Below are positions 25,481 through 35,230 of a stretch of 64,000 nt of DNA, one piece after another. The stretch is from Oscillospiraceae bacterium. GTDB lineage: Bacteria; Bacillota_A; Clostridia; Oscillospirales; Ruminococcaceae. A program made the translations under genes and the position numbers. The notes below the pieces were generated by a model. The model was not told where the DNA came from, searched no databases, and saw only the letters and a list, made by a program, of their open reading frames with translations. The stretch's first letter is position 1. Every line of letters begins with the position of its first letter. Location: the NCBI GenBank assembly GCA_017523995.1, contig JAFWUX010000092.1, positions 1-64,000 on the forward strand. The letters run 5' to 3'.

Positions 25481-26431
25481 ATGGGAGAAACAGTTGTCAG
25501 ACTCGATAACCTTGTAAAACGCTACGGCGAACTGATCGCGCTCGATCACTTCAGCCTTGAGATCAAAGAGGGCGAAATATTCGGTCTGCTCGGACCGAAC
25601 GGCTCCGGCAAGACCACAACCATCAACTGCCTGCTTTCGCTGCTCTCCTTCGACAAGGGCAGCATTGAAATCTTCGGCAAAAAAATGACGCCGACTGCCT
25701 ACGATATCAAGCAGCAGATCGGTATCATCATGCAGGATGTCGCCGTGTTCGACGAGCTGACCGTCTACGAAAACATCGACTACTTCTGCGGTCTGTACAT
25801 CCACGACAAAGCGACCCGCAAGCAGTATGTCGAGGAGGCAATCGCATTTGTCGGACTCGAGGATTTCGTCAAATTCCGCCCGAAGAAGCTCTCCGGCGGT
25901 CTGCTCCGGAGACTGAACATCGCCTGCGGCATCGCGCACAAGCCGCGGCTCATCATCCTCGATGAACCGACCGTTGCAGTCGATCCGCAGAGCCGCAACA
26001 AGATCCTTGAGGGCATCGCGGAGCTCAACCGGAACGGTGCAACCGTCATCTACACCTCGCACTACATGGAGGAGATTGAGCAGCTCTGCACCCGAATTGC
26101 GATCATGGACAAGGGCAGAAAAATCGCGGAGGGCACCAAGGACGAGCTCAAGCGCATGATTAAAAATACCGAGACCGTCACGATCGAGATTCTCGAGCTG
26201 CCCGATGCAGTCCGCGCGGAGATCGAAAACCTGCCGCATGTTTACGAATCCGAATATGCAGACGGAAAATTCACGGTCCGCTGCTCCGGCGGCAGACACA
26301 ATCTCATCCGCATTCTCGATGTGCTGCGGCAGAATGACCTGAGCTTCGGCCGTGTCTACACCGAGCTGCCGACACTGAACGATGTGTTCCTTGAGATCAC
26401 CGGCAAATCGCTCAGAGACAAGGAGGAATGA
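25481..26431 (+). CDS. ABC transporter ATP-binding protein (linearmycin-exporter LnrL-like)
   Basis: A 316-residue ATPase. Walker A is GPNGSGKTTTINCL, the signature is the variant KLSGGLLRRLNIA, and Walker B is LIILDEPTVAVDPQSR. The LSGGxxRR signature and C-terminal extension are typical of DrrA/LnrL-type ABC-2 ATPases, which export amphiphilic antibiotics. The start at 25481 has AAAGGAG 9 nt upstream. It is the first of three genes with two ABC-2 permeases, divergent from the NarL-type two-component genes. Substrate inferred from this conserved arrangement only. Confidence 0.93.
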   Translation: MGETVVRLDNLVKRYGELIALDHFSLEIKEGEIFGLLGPNGSGKTTTINCLLSLLSFDKGSIEIFGKKMTPTAYDIKQQIGIIMQDVAVFDELTVYENIDYFCGLYIHDKATRKQYVEEAIAFVGLEDFVKFRPKKLSGGLLRRLNIACGIAHKPRLIILDEPTVAVDPQSRNKILEGIAELNRNGATVIYTSHYMEEIEQLCTRIAIMDKGRKIAEGTKDELKRMIKNTETVTIEILELPDAVRAEIENLPHVYESEYADGKFTVRCSGGRHNLIRILDVLRQNDLSFGRVYTELPTLNDVFLEITGKSLRDKEE

Positions 26432-26432
26432 C

Positions 26433-27563
26433 ATGTTTCTGCATAATCTGAAATATGAGCTGTGCAGCAGTCTGCGCGTCAAGGATCTGATTATCTGGCT
26501 GATTCTGTTCCCGATGTTCCTCGGCACCGTGTTCAAGATTGCATTCGGCAGCATCTACGAAAAGGTGGATTCTTTCTCTGCGATTCCGGCTGCGGTGGTC
26601 GAGGTGCAGGAGGATCCGGCGCTGCATCAGGTGCTTGATTCGCTCTCTGAGGGCGAGGACGCGCTGCTCGATGTGCAGTATGTCAGCGCGGATGAAGCAG
26701 ATGCGCTCCTGCGCGATGACAAGGTCAAGGGCATTCTTCACGCGGACGGCAGGCTTTCCCTCAGCGTGACGGATGAAGGCTTAGAGCAGACCATGCTCCG
26801 CTCATTCGCAGAGCAGTACAATGCAAACCGTGCAGTCATCACAGAATGCGCCGTGAACAATCCGGCTGCCGTGCCTGCGGTTGTGGAGAGTCTGCGTGCG
26901 GAGTGGAAACCTGTCACAAACGTTCCGCTCTCGGCGGGCAACCCCGATTACACGATGGTCTACTTCACGAATCTGCTCGCAATGGTCGCGATGTACGGCT
27001 CGATCACTGGTCTGCACATCACGATTCAGAATCAGGGCAACCTCTCAAAGCTCGGCGCACGGAAATGCTGTTCGCCGACACCGAAATCCATCAGCCTTTG
27101 CGCGAGCCTGCTCGGCAGCATGTTCGTGCAGTCTGTGTGCATGGTGATCGCCGTCAGCTTCCTGCATTTCATCCTGAAGATTGATTTCGGCAGCCGGCTC
27201 GGCATGGTCTATCTGACATCTGTTGTCGGCGGTATTCTCGGTCTTGCATTCGGCTTCTGGATCGGCTCGATCGGCAGATTCCAGACCGGCACAAAGAACG
27301 GCATCTGCTTCGGCGTTTCGATGTTCTGCTGCTTCTGCAGCGGTCTGATGGTCGGCAACATGAAAATGATCATCGCGCGCTTTGCACCGTGGTTCAACAA
27401 AATCAATCCGGCAGCGCTCATCACGGACAGTCTCTATTATCTCAACATCGACAGCGATTACCGCCGCTGGTCCGGTGCCATGATCACCATGGCGGTGATG
27501 ACCGTTGTCATGATCCTGCTCGGATTCTTTATGTCAAGGAGAAAGAAATATGCAAGTCTTTAA
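26433..27563 (+). CDS. ABC-2 type transporter permease
   Basis: A 376-residue permease starting one base after the ATPase stop, with AGGAGG upstream at 26421-26426. The first helix, about 18-38 (LIIWLILFPMFLGTVFKIAF), is followed by an outer domain of about 130 residues, then five helices from about 170 to 370. This N-terminal helix/large-loop/five-helix plan is typical of ABC2_membrane_3 proteins. It forms the export channel with the next gene product. Confidence 0.9.
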   Translation: MFLHNLKYELCSSLRVKDLIIWLILFPMFLGTVFKIAFGSIYEKVDSFSAIPAAVVEVQEDPALHQVLDSLSEGEDALLDVQYVSADEADALLRDDKVKGILHADGRLSLSVTDEGLEQTMLRSFAEQYNANRAVITECAVNNPAAVPAVVESLRAEWKPVTNVPLSAGNPDYTMVYFTNLLAMVAMYGSITGLHITIQNQGNLSKLGARKCCSPTPKSISLCASLLGSMFVQSVCMVIAVSFLHFILKIDFGSRLGMVYLTSVVGGILGLAFGFWIGSIGRFQTGTKNGICFGVSMFCCFCSGLMVGNMKMIIARFAPWFNKINPAALITDSLYYLNIDSDYRRWSGAMITMAVMTVVMILLGFFMSRRKKYASL

Positions 27564-28719
27564 TGCATTCATCAAGGTCATGCGCTCCAAAATGTCCAGC
27601 GGTATCATTTACATAGTGATCTTTCTGGTCATCGCGGTCATCATGACACATTCCGCGCAGACCGACGCGACAAAGGTCTTTGAGGGCAAAAAAATCGGCA
27701 TTGTGGTTTATGATGATGACAACACCGAGGAAAGCCGTGCGCTCAAAGCATACATCGGCAAAAAGCAGGATCTGAAAGAGCTGGAACGGGACGCCGATCT
27801 CATCAAGGATACAATCTACATGAACTGGAATGCTGAAATCCACTATGTCATGTCGATCAAAAAGGGCTATGCGGAAAAGCTCCGTTCCGGTGATTACAAC
27901 GATCTCTTTGAGAACTACTACATGCACGACAGCTACGAGAATGTCATGATGGAGCAGCTCCTGACCGAATATATGAATACAGTCAGCGCCTATCAGGCGG
28001 ACGGCATTTCGCTCCCTGAGGCGATCAGCAAAACGGAATCCGTGCTCTCTGCGGAGACAGAAGTCAACATCCGGAACTTTGACGAAACCGCAGCGGATCA
28101 TGATATGTCGCCGCTCTTTGATGATTATTTCCGCTATCTGCCGTATATTCTGCTCTCTGTTCTGATTGAGGTGCTTTGTCCGGTGCTGCTGACGATGAAC
28201 AAAAAGATTCTCCGTTACCGCACCGACTGCTCCAGTGTCCGCCCGACATCCTATATGCTGCAAATCATTCTCGGAAGTGCACTGTTTGTGGTGTGCATCT
28301 GGCTGATCTTCATGATTGCAGGCATCGCAGTTTTCGGCATGTTCCGCGGCAGGGCATGGATGACACTGCTCAACAGCTTCCTGTTTGCGATGATTGCGGT
28401 TTCGCTCTCCGTGCTGATTGCGAGCTTCCATCCGGGCGAGCTTGTTGTCAATCTGCTTGCGCAGATTCTGGGACTCGGCATGAGCTTCCTCTGCGGCATT
28501 TTCGTCCCGATGGAATGGCTCAGCGAAAGCATTGCAGCCGCGGCAAGATTTCTCCCCGCATACTGGTACATTCAGGCGAATGATCTCATCTGCGGCAAGC
28601 AGGCTTACGATGCACACCGCGTTCTGGTCTGCATGCTGATTGAAGCGGGATTTGCAGCGGTGTTCGCGCTGGCAGCAATGGTGATCCGTCGGTATCAGGC
28701 TGGCAGGACTGCGGCATAA
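27550..28719 (+). CDS. ABC-2 type transporter permease
   Basis: A 389-residue permease overlapping the previous gene by 14 nt. It has one N-terminal helix (GIIYIVIFLVIAVIMTHSAQ, about 18-38), an outer domain to about residue 195, and five C-terminal helices. Same architecture as its upstream partner, so the channel is probably a heterodimer. The operon ends at a strong terminator just downstream. Confidence 0.9.
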   Translation: MQVFNAFIKVMRSKMSSGIIYIVIFLVIAVIMTHSAQTDATKVFEGKKIGIVVYDDDNTEESRALKAYIGKKQDLKELERDADLIKDTIYMNWNAEIHYVMSIKKGYAEKLRSGDYNDLFENYYMHDSYENVMMEQLLTEYMNTVSAYQADGISLPEAISKTESVLSAETEVNIRNFDETAADHDMSPLFDDYFRYLPYILLSVLIEVLCPVLLTMNKKILRYRTDCSSVRPTSYMLQIILGSALFVVCIWLIFMIAGIAVFGMFRGRAWMTLLNSFLFAMIAVSLSVLIASFHPGELVVNLLAQILGLGMSFLCGIFVPMEWLSESIAAAARFLPAYWYIQANDLICGKQAYDAHRVLVCMLIEAGFAAVFALAAMVIRRYQAGRTAA

Positions 28720-28748
28720 ACGAACACACAAAGCCACATATAACAATC

Positions 28749-28788
28749 ATGCCCCTGAGCGGTTGAAGTGCTCAGGGGCATTTGTTTG
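28749..28788 (+). terminator. Terminator after the LnrLMN-like ABC operon
   Basis: A 12-bp perfect stem (ATGCCCCTGAGC 28749-28760, GCTCAGGGGCAT 28770-28781) is followed by TTGTTTG. Confidence 0.88.
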
Positions 28789-28805
28789 ATAATCGGTGCA
28801 GAAAA

Positions 28806-29609
28806 TCAGCTGAGTGCGGAAAGATCGTCAAGGCTGTATTTTGCGCCTGCGTTCTTCCAGTTCTTTGCGTTGAACTCGCTGAGCTTTGCGTCATATTCCG
28901 CTTTGGTGACAGCGGTGTGGTTCACATTGTAAGTCACGGTTTCCTCACCGACTGCGCCGGAATTCTCATCGAGATTGAACAAACATGTCAGCGCGTGATT
29001 TTCATATTTTGACATCGAAGCGAAGGTGTATCCCATGTGCATATCCTGACTGCCGAGCAGATGCTCCTCGGGGCAGATCAGAACCTCGCCGTAGCAGCCG
29101 TAGCGGAGCGGCTCGCCGTCTGCATCTTGCATCTCGGCAGCCTTGCCGTTTTCGTAGTAATAATAGCGGACGCTGCCTGCGTGATAGCCGCCCTCGGAGA
29201 GCAGCAGCTCCGGTGTGCCGTCCTGATCGAGATCCTGCAGATCCCATTTTGCATCGGCGGCATCGGTCTCGCTCTTGAACTGCGCGATGACTTCCTTGTA
29301 GGCGTCCTTCCAGCCGGTATCGGCAGCGGGTGCGGCAGTGGTCTGTGCAGCAGCCGCTTCGGTGACGGCGGCAGTTTCAGCCGCAGTCGCAGCAGCCTCG
29401 GTGACAGCTTCTGTTTCGGTTTCGGCAGCGGTGGTATCAGCCGCGGTGATATCGGTGTCCGCAGCCGTTTCAGATGTAGCCGTGGTATCTGTGCCGGAAA
29501 CGGCGGTGGTCTCCGCAGCAGAGGAGTCCGCAGCGGAGCTTTCGCCGCATGCAGAGAGTGCGAGCAGTGCTGCAGTCAGAATTGCAAGACAGATTGATTT
29601 TTTCATCAT
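28806..29609 (-). CDS. Secreted lipoprotein with Thr/Ala/Glu-rich linker and calcium-loop-like motif
   Basis: A 267-residue lipoprotein. Residues 1-21 are a lipoprotein signal with lipobox LSAC (Cys21). A low-complexity linker of Ala, Thr, Glu, Ser and Val fills about 25-100. The C-terminal domain, about 105-267, includes WDLQDLDQDGTPELLLSEGG, a D-x-D-x-D-G loop often seen in small bacterial proteins annotated as EF-hand-like or FG-GAP-like. No enzyme motif is recognised. It is monocistronic, with a promoter at 29671-29699 and an inverted repeat in the leader. Function unknown. Confidence 0.8.
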   Translation of the reverse strand: MMKKSICLAILTAALLALSACGESSAADSSAAETTAVSGTDTTATSETAADTDITAADTTAAETETEAVTEAAATAAETAAVTEAAAAQTTAAPAADTGWKDAYKEVIAQFKSETDAADAKWDLQDLDQDGTPELLLSEGGYHAGSVRYYYYENGKAAEMQDADGEPLRYGCYGEVLICPEEHLLGSQDMHMGYTFASMSKYENHALTCLFNLDENSGAVGEETVTYNVNHTAVTKAEYDAKLSEFNAKNWKNAGAKYSLDDLSALS

Positions 29610-29634
29610 TTTAACGTATCTCCTTTGATTTCAT

Positions 29635-29699
29635 ATTTGCAAAGATGCCCTTGCAAATCGGTACGGGCATATTATAGCACAATCGTTCTGAGATTGCAA
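29635..29699 (-). promoter_or_regulatory. Promoter and leader inverted repeat of the lipoprotein gene
   Basis: On the minus strand TTGCAA (29699-29694), a 17-bp spacer and TATAAT (29676-29671) form a good promoter. In the leader ATTTGCAA (29635-29642) and TTGCAAAT (29651-29658) form a perfect inverted repeat, either a repressor site or an mRNA hairpin just ahead of the ribosome binding site. Confidence 0.65.
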
Positions 29700-29781
29700 T
29701 CTTCCCGCAGGAGATTCTTGTGCATGTATGAAAACTGTTCTCTTATTGGAGGATGAATATGAAAAATGACAACAGCGCGCG

Positions 29782-32700
29782 TCAGATCAGGCGGAATATC
29801 GCGCGCAGATCGACGAGATCGACAACGCCGTCCCCGTTGAGATCGGCGCTTGCGAATGCCTGATACACATATTCCGGCACGGTTTTGTCCTCGGCACAGC
29901 AGCGTGCGAGCAGGACAGCATCCGCTGCCGAGCATTTCTGATCGCAGTTGAGATCGCCTTTTGTCTGCGGCAGGGGATAGGGGAAGTGATTGATCAGCGC
30001 GGTGCTCTGCTTCGAGCCGCCGATGCCGCCGGCTGCGGTCTCGGAGTCGGCATCAAAGCGGATGCCGTAGGCGGGGAGTGTCCAGCGGAGTGACACGGCA
30101 TCGAAATAGATGCAGCAGTCATCGTTGTATCCGGTGTAATTGGAATCCCAGATGCGGATGCGGCGGTTATAGGTCTGCCCGTTCCGCTCCCATTCGCCGG
30201 ATTCGAGCCCGTAGCCGACAACGGCATGTCCGCCGCCGTCCTTTGTGACGATCGAAATGATGAACGGCGTGCCGGAACGGTTATAATCCTGTGCATAGCG
30301 CACGGCGCGCAGAAGCCGCTGGAACTGTGTCTGATCGGCATTGCCTGCGCTGTTCATGATGATATAGGGCGTGTGCTGCGTGAAGTGATAATAGTTGATG
30401 ACGCCGATTGCCTGTGCATCGGGCTTGACATCGTGGAGCACGGCAGCATCCGGATCGAGCACGGAAGGCGGGAGCAATCCTGTTTGAACGAGCACGGTCA
30501 CCGCGGAAAGTCCGTAGCAGGAGCCTGCCCACTTTGTCTGATCGAGCGCTGCGACCGTCTCCGGCGCGGCAGAAGCTCTGAGCAGTGCCTGCTTTGCCTC
30601 CTCCGGCATCTGATAGGTTTCGCCGAACGCTTCGCCGGTGTTGCCGAAGCTGAAAAGATCGCTTTCCGGCGCGGGTTCGCGGTATGCGGGTGCTGATTCG
30701 GTATCGGTCGATTCAAATGCGATGCCCATATGGACTGCAATTGCATACGCGGGGGAAAATGTACCGCTCCGGATCATTTTCAGTGACTCGCATTCGTCGA
30801 TGCAGTCCAGTGCGAGCAGTTCGGTTTTCGGCGAAATGGTGATCGTTTCAAATTTGCAGTTCTGAATCGCCTTGCTCCGGATATCACGGACGCTGTCCGG
30901 CAGAATCAGCTTGGTCGCGCTGAGACCGCTGATCGCCGCAGGATAGATCACTTTGATTCCGTCGGGGATTTCCAGCACATCAGAAGCCGTCTGTTCGGTG
31001 TACTGATAGAGAATGCCGTCGCCGAGGATGAGATAGCCTTCCTGCGATTCCAGCCATTTCGCCGGCAGTGCGCTCTCTGCAAGCTGCAGATTTTTATGCG
31101 TCGGCAGCGTCAGCGTCCGGACGGCAGTGTCGGAAAAGCAATCCGCACCGATATATTTCACGGATTCCGGCACATGGATTTCCTCCGCTGTGCAGCCGTC
31201 AAAGCAGCATTCGCCGAGTGATTCAACGCCTTCCTCCATTGTAATGGTTCCGGCATTCCGGCAATTCTGAAAGGCGTTTGTGCCGAGTTCGGTGATGCGT
31301 GCCGGAATCCTGATTTCAGTGAGCGCAGTGCCGGAAAAAGCACTCGTTCCGATGCGGGTGCACTGCGCGGGCAGATTGATTTCGTGCAGCCGGATGCAGC
31401 AGTTGAACATGGCGTCCGGTATCTCGGTCATGGCTTCGGGCAGGCGGATGCTTTGAAGGTTCGGGCAGTTGTAGAACAAACCCTTGCCGAGCTGAATGCC
31501 GGTATCCGGCAGTGTGACGGTTTTCAGCAGCAGGCTTGATGAGAAGGCATATGCACCGATTTCTTTGACGGTCTCCGGAATGACCAGCTCACGCACATAC
31601 GGCATGTCGTCAAATGCAAAATCGCCGATGGATTCCAGATGCGGCGGCAGATCAAGATGATCGCCTGCGAATGCCCGAAACGTATCTGCACCGATTTTTG
31701 TCAGTGAATCCGGCAGCGTGAGCTTCTCGACACTGAATGTGCAGATCGCGTCATCCCCGATCTCCGTGATACCCTCAGAGACGATGATTTCTCTGCAGTC
31801 AAAGCGATGCGCCCAGAGCGGTGAACTTTTCCGGCTTTTGTAGGAATCCGTTGCGCCGGTGCCGCTGATCGTCAGCACGCCGTCCTGCAGCTCCCATGTG
31901 ACATTGCCGCCGAGTGTGCCGGAATCCGAGACCGGCCGTTCCGCATCCGAGCCGAAGCAGTCTTCTCCGATTTCCGTGCAGGATTCCGGCACGATGGAAT
32001 CATCCAGCGGGCAGTTATAGAAGCAGCGTTTGCCGAGCGATTTCAGTCCCGCGGGCAGTTTGACATCGGAAAGCTGTATGCAGCCGGAAAAGGCGGAATC
32101 GCCGATTGTTTTGACAGAATCCGGAATCTGCACTTCGGTGAGCGCGGTGCAGTTGACGAATGCCTCTGCACCGATGGATTTCAGATGCGGCGGCAGATTG
32201 ATCTGCTCGAGCGCCGGACAATAGGCAAAGTTGTTGCCGCCGAGGCTGAGCAGCGAATCCGGCAGTTCGACTGTATCAATATAGTCATGGATCCGCTCCA
32301 GCACACTGTCGCTGATTCCGGTGATGCCCTCGCCGATGACAACCCGCGTGATGATCAGATCATTTCGTAGGAACTGGGCGGAGACGGTGCCGGTACCCGT
32401 CAGTGTCAGGGTATCGTCCGCGTATTCCCATGCGATATTTGGCTGCAGATAGCCGGATTCCGCATTCTTCGGTGCGGCAGGCCGCGGCTGTTCAGGGGAC
32501 GGCACTGCATCCGAGCCGAAGCAGTCTTCTCCGATTTCCGTGCAGGATTCCGGAACGATGGAATCATTCAGCGGGCAGTTATAGAAGCAGCGTTTGCCGA
32601 GAGATTCGAGTTCCGCGGGCAGTATGACACTGGAAAGCGCTGTGCAGTCAGCAAAGGCGCCGTCGCCGATTGCTGTGACAGAATCCGGAACCTGCACTTC

Positions 32701-34089
32701 GGTGAGCGCGGTGCAGCCGGTAAAGGCAACCGCGCCGATGGATTCGAGATGCGGGGGCAGCGTGATCTGCTTGAGAGCCGAACAGTTGCTGAAGTTTGCG
32801 CTGCCGATCCGGATCAGTGAATCCGGAAATTCGACTGTTTCGATGTTTTTGGATACACCCAGGAGCGCAGCGTCACCGAGCGCCGTGATGCCTTCACCGA
32901 TGACGATCCGGTGTATGTCCAGTTCAGAGCGCAGGGCTTCGATTTCCTCTGTCCTTGTGCTTCTGCCCGCTGTACCGGTTCCGGTCAGCGTCAGGGTGCC
33001 GTCCGCATAATTCCATGTGACAGTGTCGCCGAATTTTCCGTACGTGATGCCTTCCGTGAACGGCTCTGCTTTTTCGCGGTACTGATAGAGAATGCCGTCG
33101 CCGAGGATGAGAAAGCCCTCCTGCGTTTTCAGCCATTTTTCGGGCAGTGCGTTCTCCGCGACAAACAGCTCCTTGTGTGTCGGCAGCGTCAGTGTTCGGA
33201 CGGCAGTGTCAGAAAAGCAGTCCGCCCCGATATATGTCACGGATTCCGGCACATGGATTTCCTGCGCCGCGCAGCCTTCAAAGCAGTGGCCTTCGAGCTT
33301 CTCCACGCCTTCCTGCATGGTGATCTCTTTGACACTCCGGCAGCCTTCAAAGGCTGATTTCCCGATCTCCCTGACCTGCGCGGGAATCGCGATCTCAGGG
33401 AGTGCTGTTCCGGCAAATGCATGCGCCCCGATGCGGCTGCATTGCGCCGGAATATTGACCGCGCTCAGCTGACTGCATTGTTTGAACATGGCGTCCGGTA
33501 TTTCGGTCATAGCATCGGGCAGGCGGATGCTCTCGAGCTGATCGCAGCTGCTGAACACGCCTTTGCCGAACTGAACAGCGGTATCCGGCAGTGTGACGGA
33601 TTCCAGCTGCCTGCAGGCCAAAAAGGCATATGCACCGATTTCCTTGACGGAATCCGGAATGACCAGTTCGTTGACATTCATCATGCCGTTGAACGCATAA
33701 TCGCCGATATATTCCAGATGCGGCGGCAGGGTAAGCTGCGTAAGTCGGATCAAATTAAAGTTTCTGCCGCCGATGCGGAGCAAAGAATCCGGCAGTGTGA
33801 TTTTTTGTACATTGACGCGGCCGAGCGACAGTTCACCGATTTCCGTGATGCCTTCTGAGACGATGAGCTCATCGCAGTCTAAGCGATACGGCCAGAGCGG
33901 TGAATCATCTTTTTTGCTGTAGGAATACGTTGCACCGGTGCCGGTCAGCGTCAGCACTTTGCCGCTGATTTCCCATGTGATATCGTCACCGATTCTGCCG
34001 GATTCCGCATGCACCTGCAGCGGCGGAACAGGCAGCATGCAGAGCAGAACGATCGCTGTCAGCAGCCCGAGCAGTTTGTTTTGGATCAT
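29782..34089 (-). CDS. Giant secreted LRR (BspA-like) - papain-like cysteine peptidase - dockerin protein
   Basis: A 1435-residue secreted protein. The signal peptide is about residues 1-28. Residues about 30-1130 hold dozens of LRR_5 repeats arranged as four large blocks, each opening with a WE(I/Y/L)...LTLTGTG strand. A predicted cysteine peptidase lies at about 1180-1335: KWAGSCYGLSAVTVL gives Cys1191, GGGHAVVGYG His1288, and IRIWDSNYTG Asp1315 or Asn1317. The C-terminal dockerin is about 1375-1435 (GDLNCDQKCSAADAVLL and ADLNGDGVVDLVDL). The same three-part plan recurs at 41214-43607. I start at 34089, because GAGGAG lies 9 nt before that ATG; the in-frame ATG at 34113 would place this ribosome binding site inside the gene. 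Protease activity is predicted, not shown; a papain/C39-like fold is my best guess. Confidence 0.85.
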   Translation of the reverse strand: MIQNKLLGLLTAIVLLCMLPVPPLQVHAESGRIGDDITWEISGKVLTLTGTGATYSYSKKDDSPLWPYRLDCDELIVSEGITEIGELSLGRVNVQKITLPDSLLRIGGRNFNLIRLTQLTLPPHLEYIGDYAFNGMMNVNELVIPDSVKEIGAYAFLACRQLESVTLPDTAVQFGKGVFSSCDQLESIRLPDAMTEIPDAMFKQCSQLSAVNIPAQCSRIGAHAFAGTALPEIAIPAQVREIGKSAFEGCRSVKEITMQEGVEKLEGHCFEGCAAQEIHVPESVTYIGADCFSDTAVRTLTLPTHKELFVAENALPEKWLKTQEGFLILGDGILYQYREKAEPFTEGITYGKFGDTVTWNYADGTLTLTGTGTAGRSTRTEEIEALRSELDIHRIVIGEGITALGDAALLGVSKNIETVEFPDSLIRIGSANFSNCSALKQITLPPHLESIGAVAFTGCTALTEVQVPDSVTAIGDGAFADCTALSSVILPAELESLGKRCFYNCPLNDSIVPESCTEIGEDCFGSDAVPSPEQPRPAAPKNAESGYLQPNIAWEYADDTLTLTGTGTVSAQFLRNDLIITRVVIGEGITGISDSVLERIHDYIDTVELPDSLLSLGGNNFAYCPALEQINLPPHLKSIGAEAFVNCTALTEVQIPDSVKTIGDSAFSGCIQLSDVKLPAGLKSLGKRCFYNCPLDDSIVPESCTEIGEDCFGSDAERPVSDSGTLGGNVTWELQDGVLTISGTGATDSYKSRKSSPLWAHRFDCREIIVSEGITEIGDDAICTFSVEKLTLPDSLTKIGADTFRAFAGDHLDLPPHLESIGDFAFDDMPYVRELVIPETVKEIGAYAFSSSLLLKTVTLPDTGIQLGKGLFYNCPNLQSIRLPEAMTEIPDAMFNCCIRLHEINLPAQCTRIGTSAFSGTALTEIRIPARITELGTNAFQNCRNAGTITMEEGVESLGECCFDGCTAEEIHVPESVKYIGADCFSDTAVRTLTLPTHKNLQLAESALPAKWLESQEGYLILGDGILYQYTEQTASDVLEIPDGIKVIYPAAISGLSATKLILPDSVRDIRSKAIQNCKFETITISPKTELLALDCIDECESLKMIRSGTFSPAYAIAVHMGIAFESTDTESAPAYREPAPESDLFSFGNTGEAFGETYQMPEEAKQALLRASAAPETVAALDQTKWAGSCYGLSAVTVLVQTGLLPPSVLDPDAAVLHDVKPDAQAIGVINYYHFTQHTPYIIMNSAGNADQTQFQRLLRAVRYAQDYNRSGTPFIISIVTKDGGGHAVVGYGLESGEWERNGQTYNRRIRIWDSNYTGYNDDCCIYFDAVSLRWTLPAYGIRFDADSETAAGGIGGSKQSTALINHFPYPLPQTKGDLNCDQKCSAADAVLLARCCAEDKTVPEYVYQAFASADLNGDGVVDLVDLRAIFRLI

Positions 34090-34131
34090 GGTCATGCACT
34101 CCTCTTTTGTCATGGAATAAATGATGCGGAT

Positions 34132-35196
34132 TCAGCAGATGCCGAGCCCGAGCACATAGAAGCTGCCCTCAGTCGGTTCTAGCTCGATGATGTGTTTTGC
34201 ACGCGGACCGGGCGGCACGGCAGCGACGAATCTTGCATTGCCCCAGCCGTAAATCGAGTTGCTGTGCAGCACCGGCGGATTGAGCGGTTCGCCGTCCACC
34301 GTGATCCGGCACGCGCCGTATTCCGGCAGATGATGTGTCTCATAAAAGAGCAGAAGCGCTGCGCATTCCGTTTCGATCTTCATGCCGCCGTTCTTTGGGG
34401 AGAGCAGCCATGCTGCCGGAAAGGAGCGGTTCTGCCGCGGCACAACGGGCGCCGCAGTCTGCACGATCTCCGTTTCATCCGGATGCAGATACTGCAAATG
34501 CTGATAGGGTGCATCGAGCCAAGGCTCGGGCAGCGGTCTGCGCGGTTCATCCGGCAGCGCTTTTGCGGTGTCGATGAGGTGCAGCAGGCACTCCGCCAGC
34601 AGACGGTGACCGTCGGCATTCGGGTGGCTTTCGGGATCGCCGTAATCCTCCCATGTGAGGTCGCCGCGTTCCAGTGCGGGATTGAGCCCCTTCCGCAGCC
34701 GGACGCACGGCAGCCCGTAGTGTTCGGCGAGCGGCAGCATAAAGCTTTCGCAGGAGTAATCGTTCATCGAGCGGATGAGCAGCAGGCAGACGACCGGCGG
34801 CTCCGGCTGACCGAGCAGCTTGCGCAGCAGACTTTCAAACGCAATGACGCTCGGGCGCAGCGTTGTCTCATTGATTGCAAACTCCACGATCACGAGCTCC
34901 GGCTTTTGGCTGAGGATCTGTTCATCTGCGAGCAGATTGCCTTCCATTGAGCCCATGCCTGCCTCGGCACAGAGTGTGTATTCCGCGTCATAGCCGCGCT
35001 GACGGAGCCCGTTCATCAAGGCGATCGGGTATGCATCCGGACAGAATCCGGCAGAGGAGTACCCCTGTGTTACCGAGCCGCCGATCAGTCCGATCCGCAG
35101 CGATTTCTTATTTAGTATAGTATGCCAGCTGATGCCGCTGCCGCAGGATTCCAGCGCATCCGCAGCGATCTGCCGGCGCAGGGTTTCAGATATCAT
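34132..35196 (-). CDS. Cytoplasmic SGNH-family carbohydrate esterase
   Basis: A 354-residue protein with no signal peptide. The SGNH domain (about 30-215) has GLIGGSVTQGYSS (nucleophile Ser), AGMGSMEGN (Gly block), VEFAINE (Asn block) and ESHPNADGH (Asp/His block). A beta-rich C-terminal part of about 130 residues follows (from about 250), ending IELEPTEGSFYVLGLGIC. Two-domain cytoplasmic SGNH esterases in gut Firmicutes remove acetyl groups from imported oligosaccharides; this could follow mannan breakdown by the GH26 enzyme at 17109. It lies 42 bp upstream of the LRR-peptidase gene and 34 bp downstream of the LysR gene, all on the minus strand. The substrate is inference. Confidence 0.8.
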   Translation of the reverse strand: MISETLRRQIAADALESCGSGISWHTILNKKSLRIGLIGGSVTQGYSSAGFCPDAYPIALMNGLRQRGYDAEYTLCAEAGMGSMEGNLLADEQILSQKPELVIVEFAINETTLRPSVIAFESLLRKLLGQPEPPVVCLLLIRSMNDYSCESFMLPLAEHYGLPCVRLRKGLNPALERGDLTWEDYGDPESHPNADGHRLLAECLLHLIDTAKALPDEPRRPLPEPWLDAPYQHLQYLHPDETEIVQTAAPVVPRQNRSFPAAWLLSPKNGGMKIETECAALLLFYETHHLPEYGACRITVDGEPLNPPVLHSNSIYGWGNARFVAAVPPGPRAKHIIELEPTEGSFYVLGLGIC

Positions 35197-35230
35197 TTGA
35201 TTGTCACAGCCCCTTTGTTCGATTTGATGT

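Noticed and set aside
29759..29863. A 34-codon plus-strand ORF with a perfect GGAGG ribosome binding site
   Set aside because: It overlaps the antisense of the dockerin end at 29782, encodes a basic low-complexity peptide (many Arg, Ser, Thr) and has no promoter. Probably chance.
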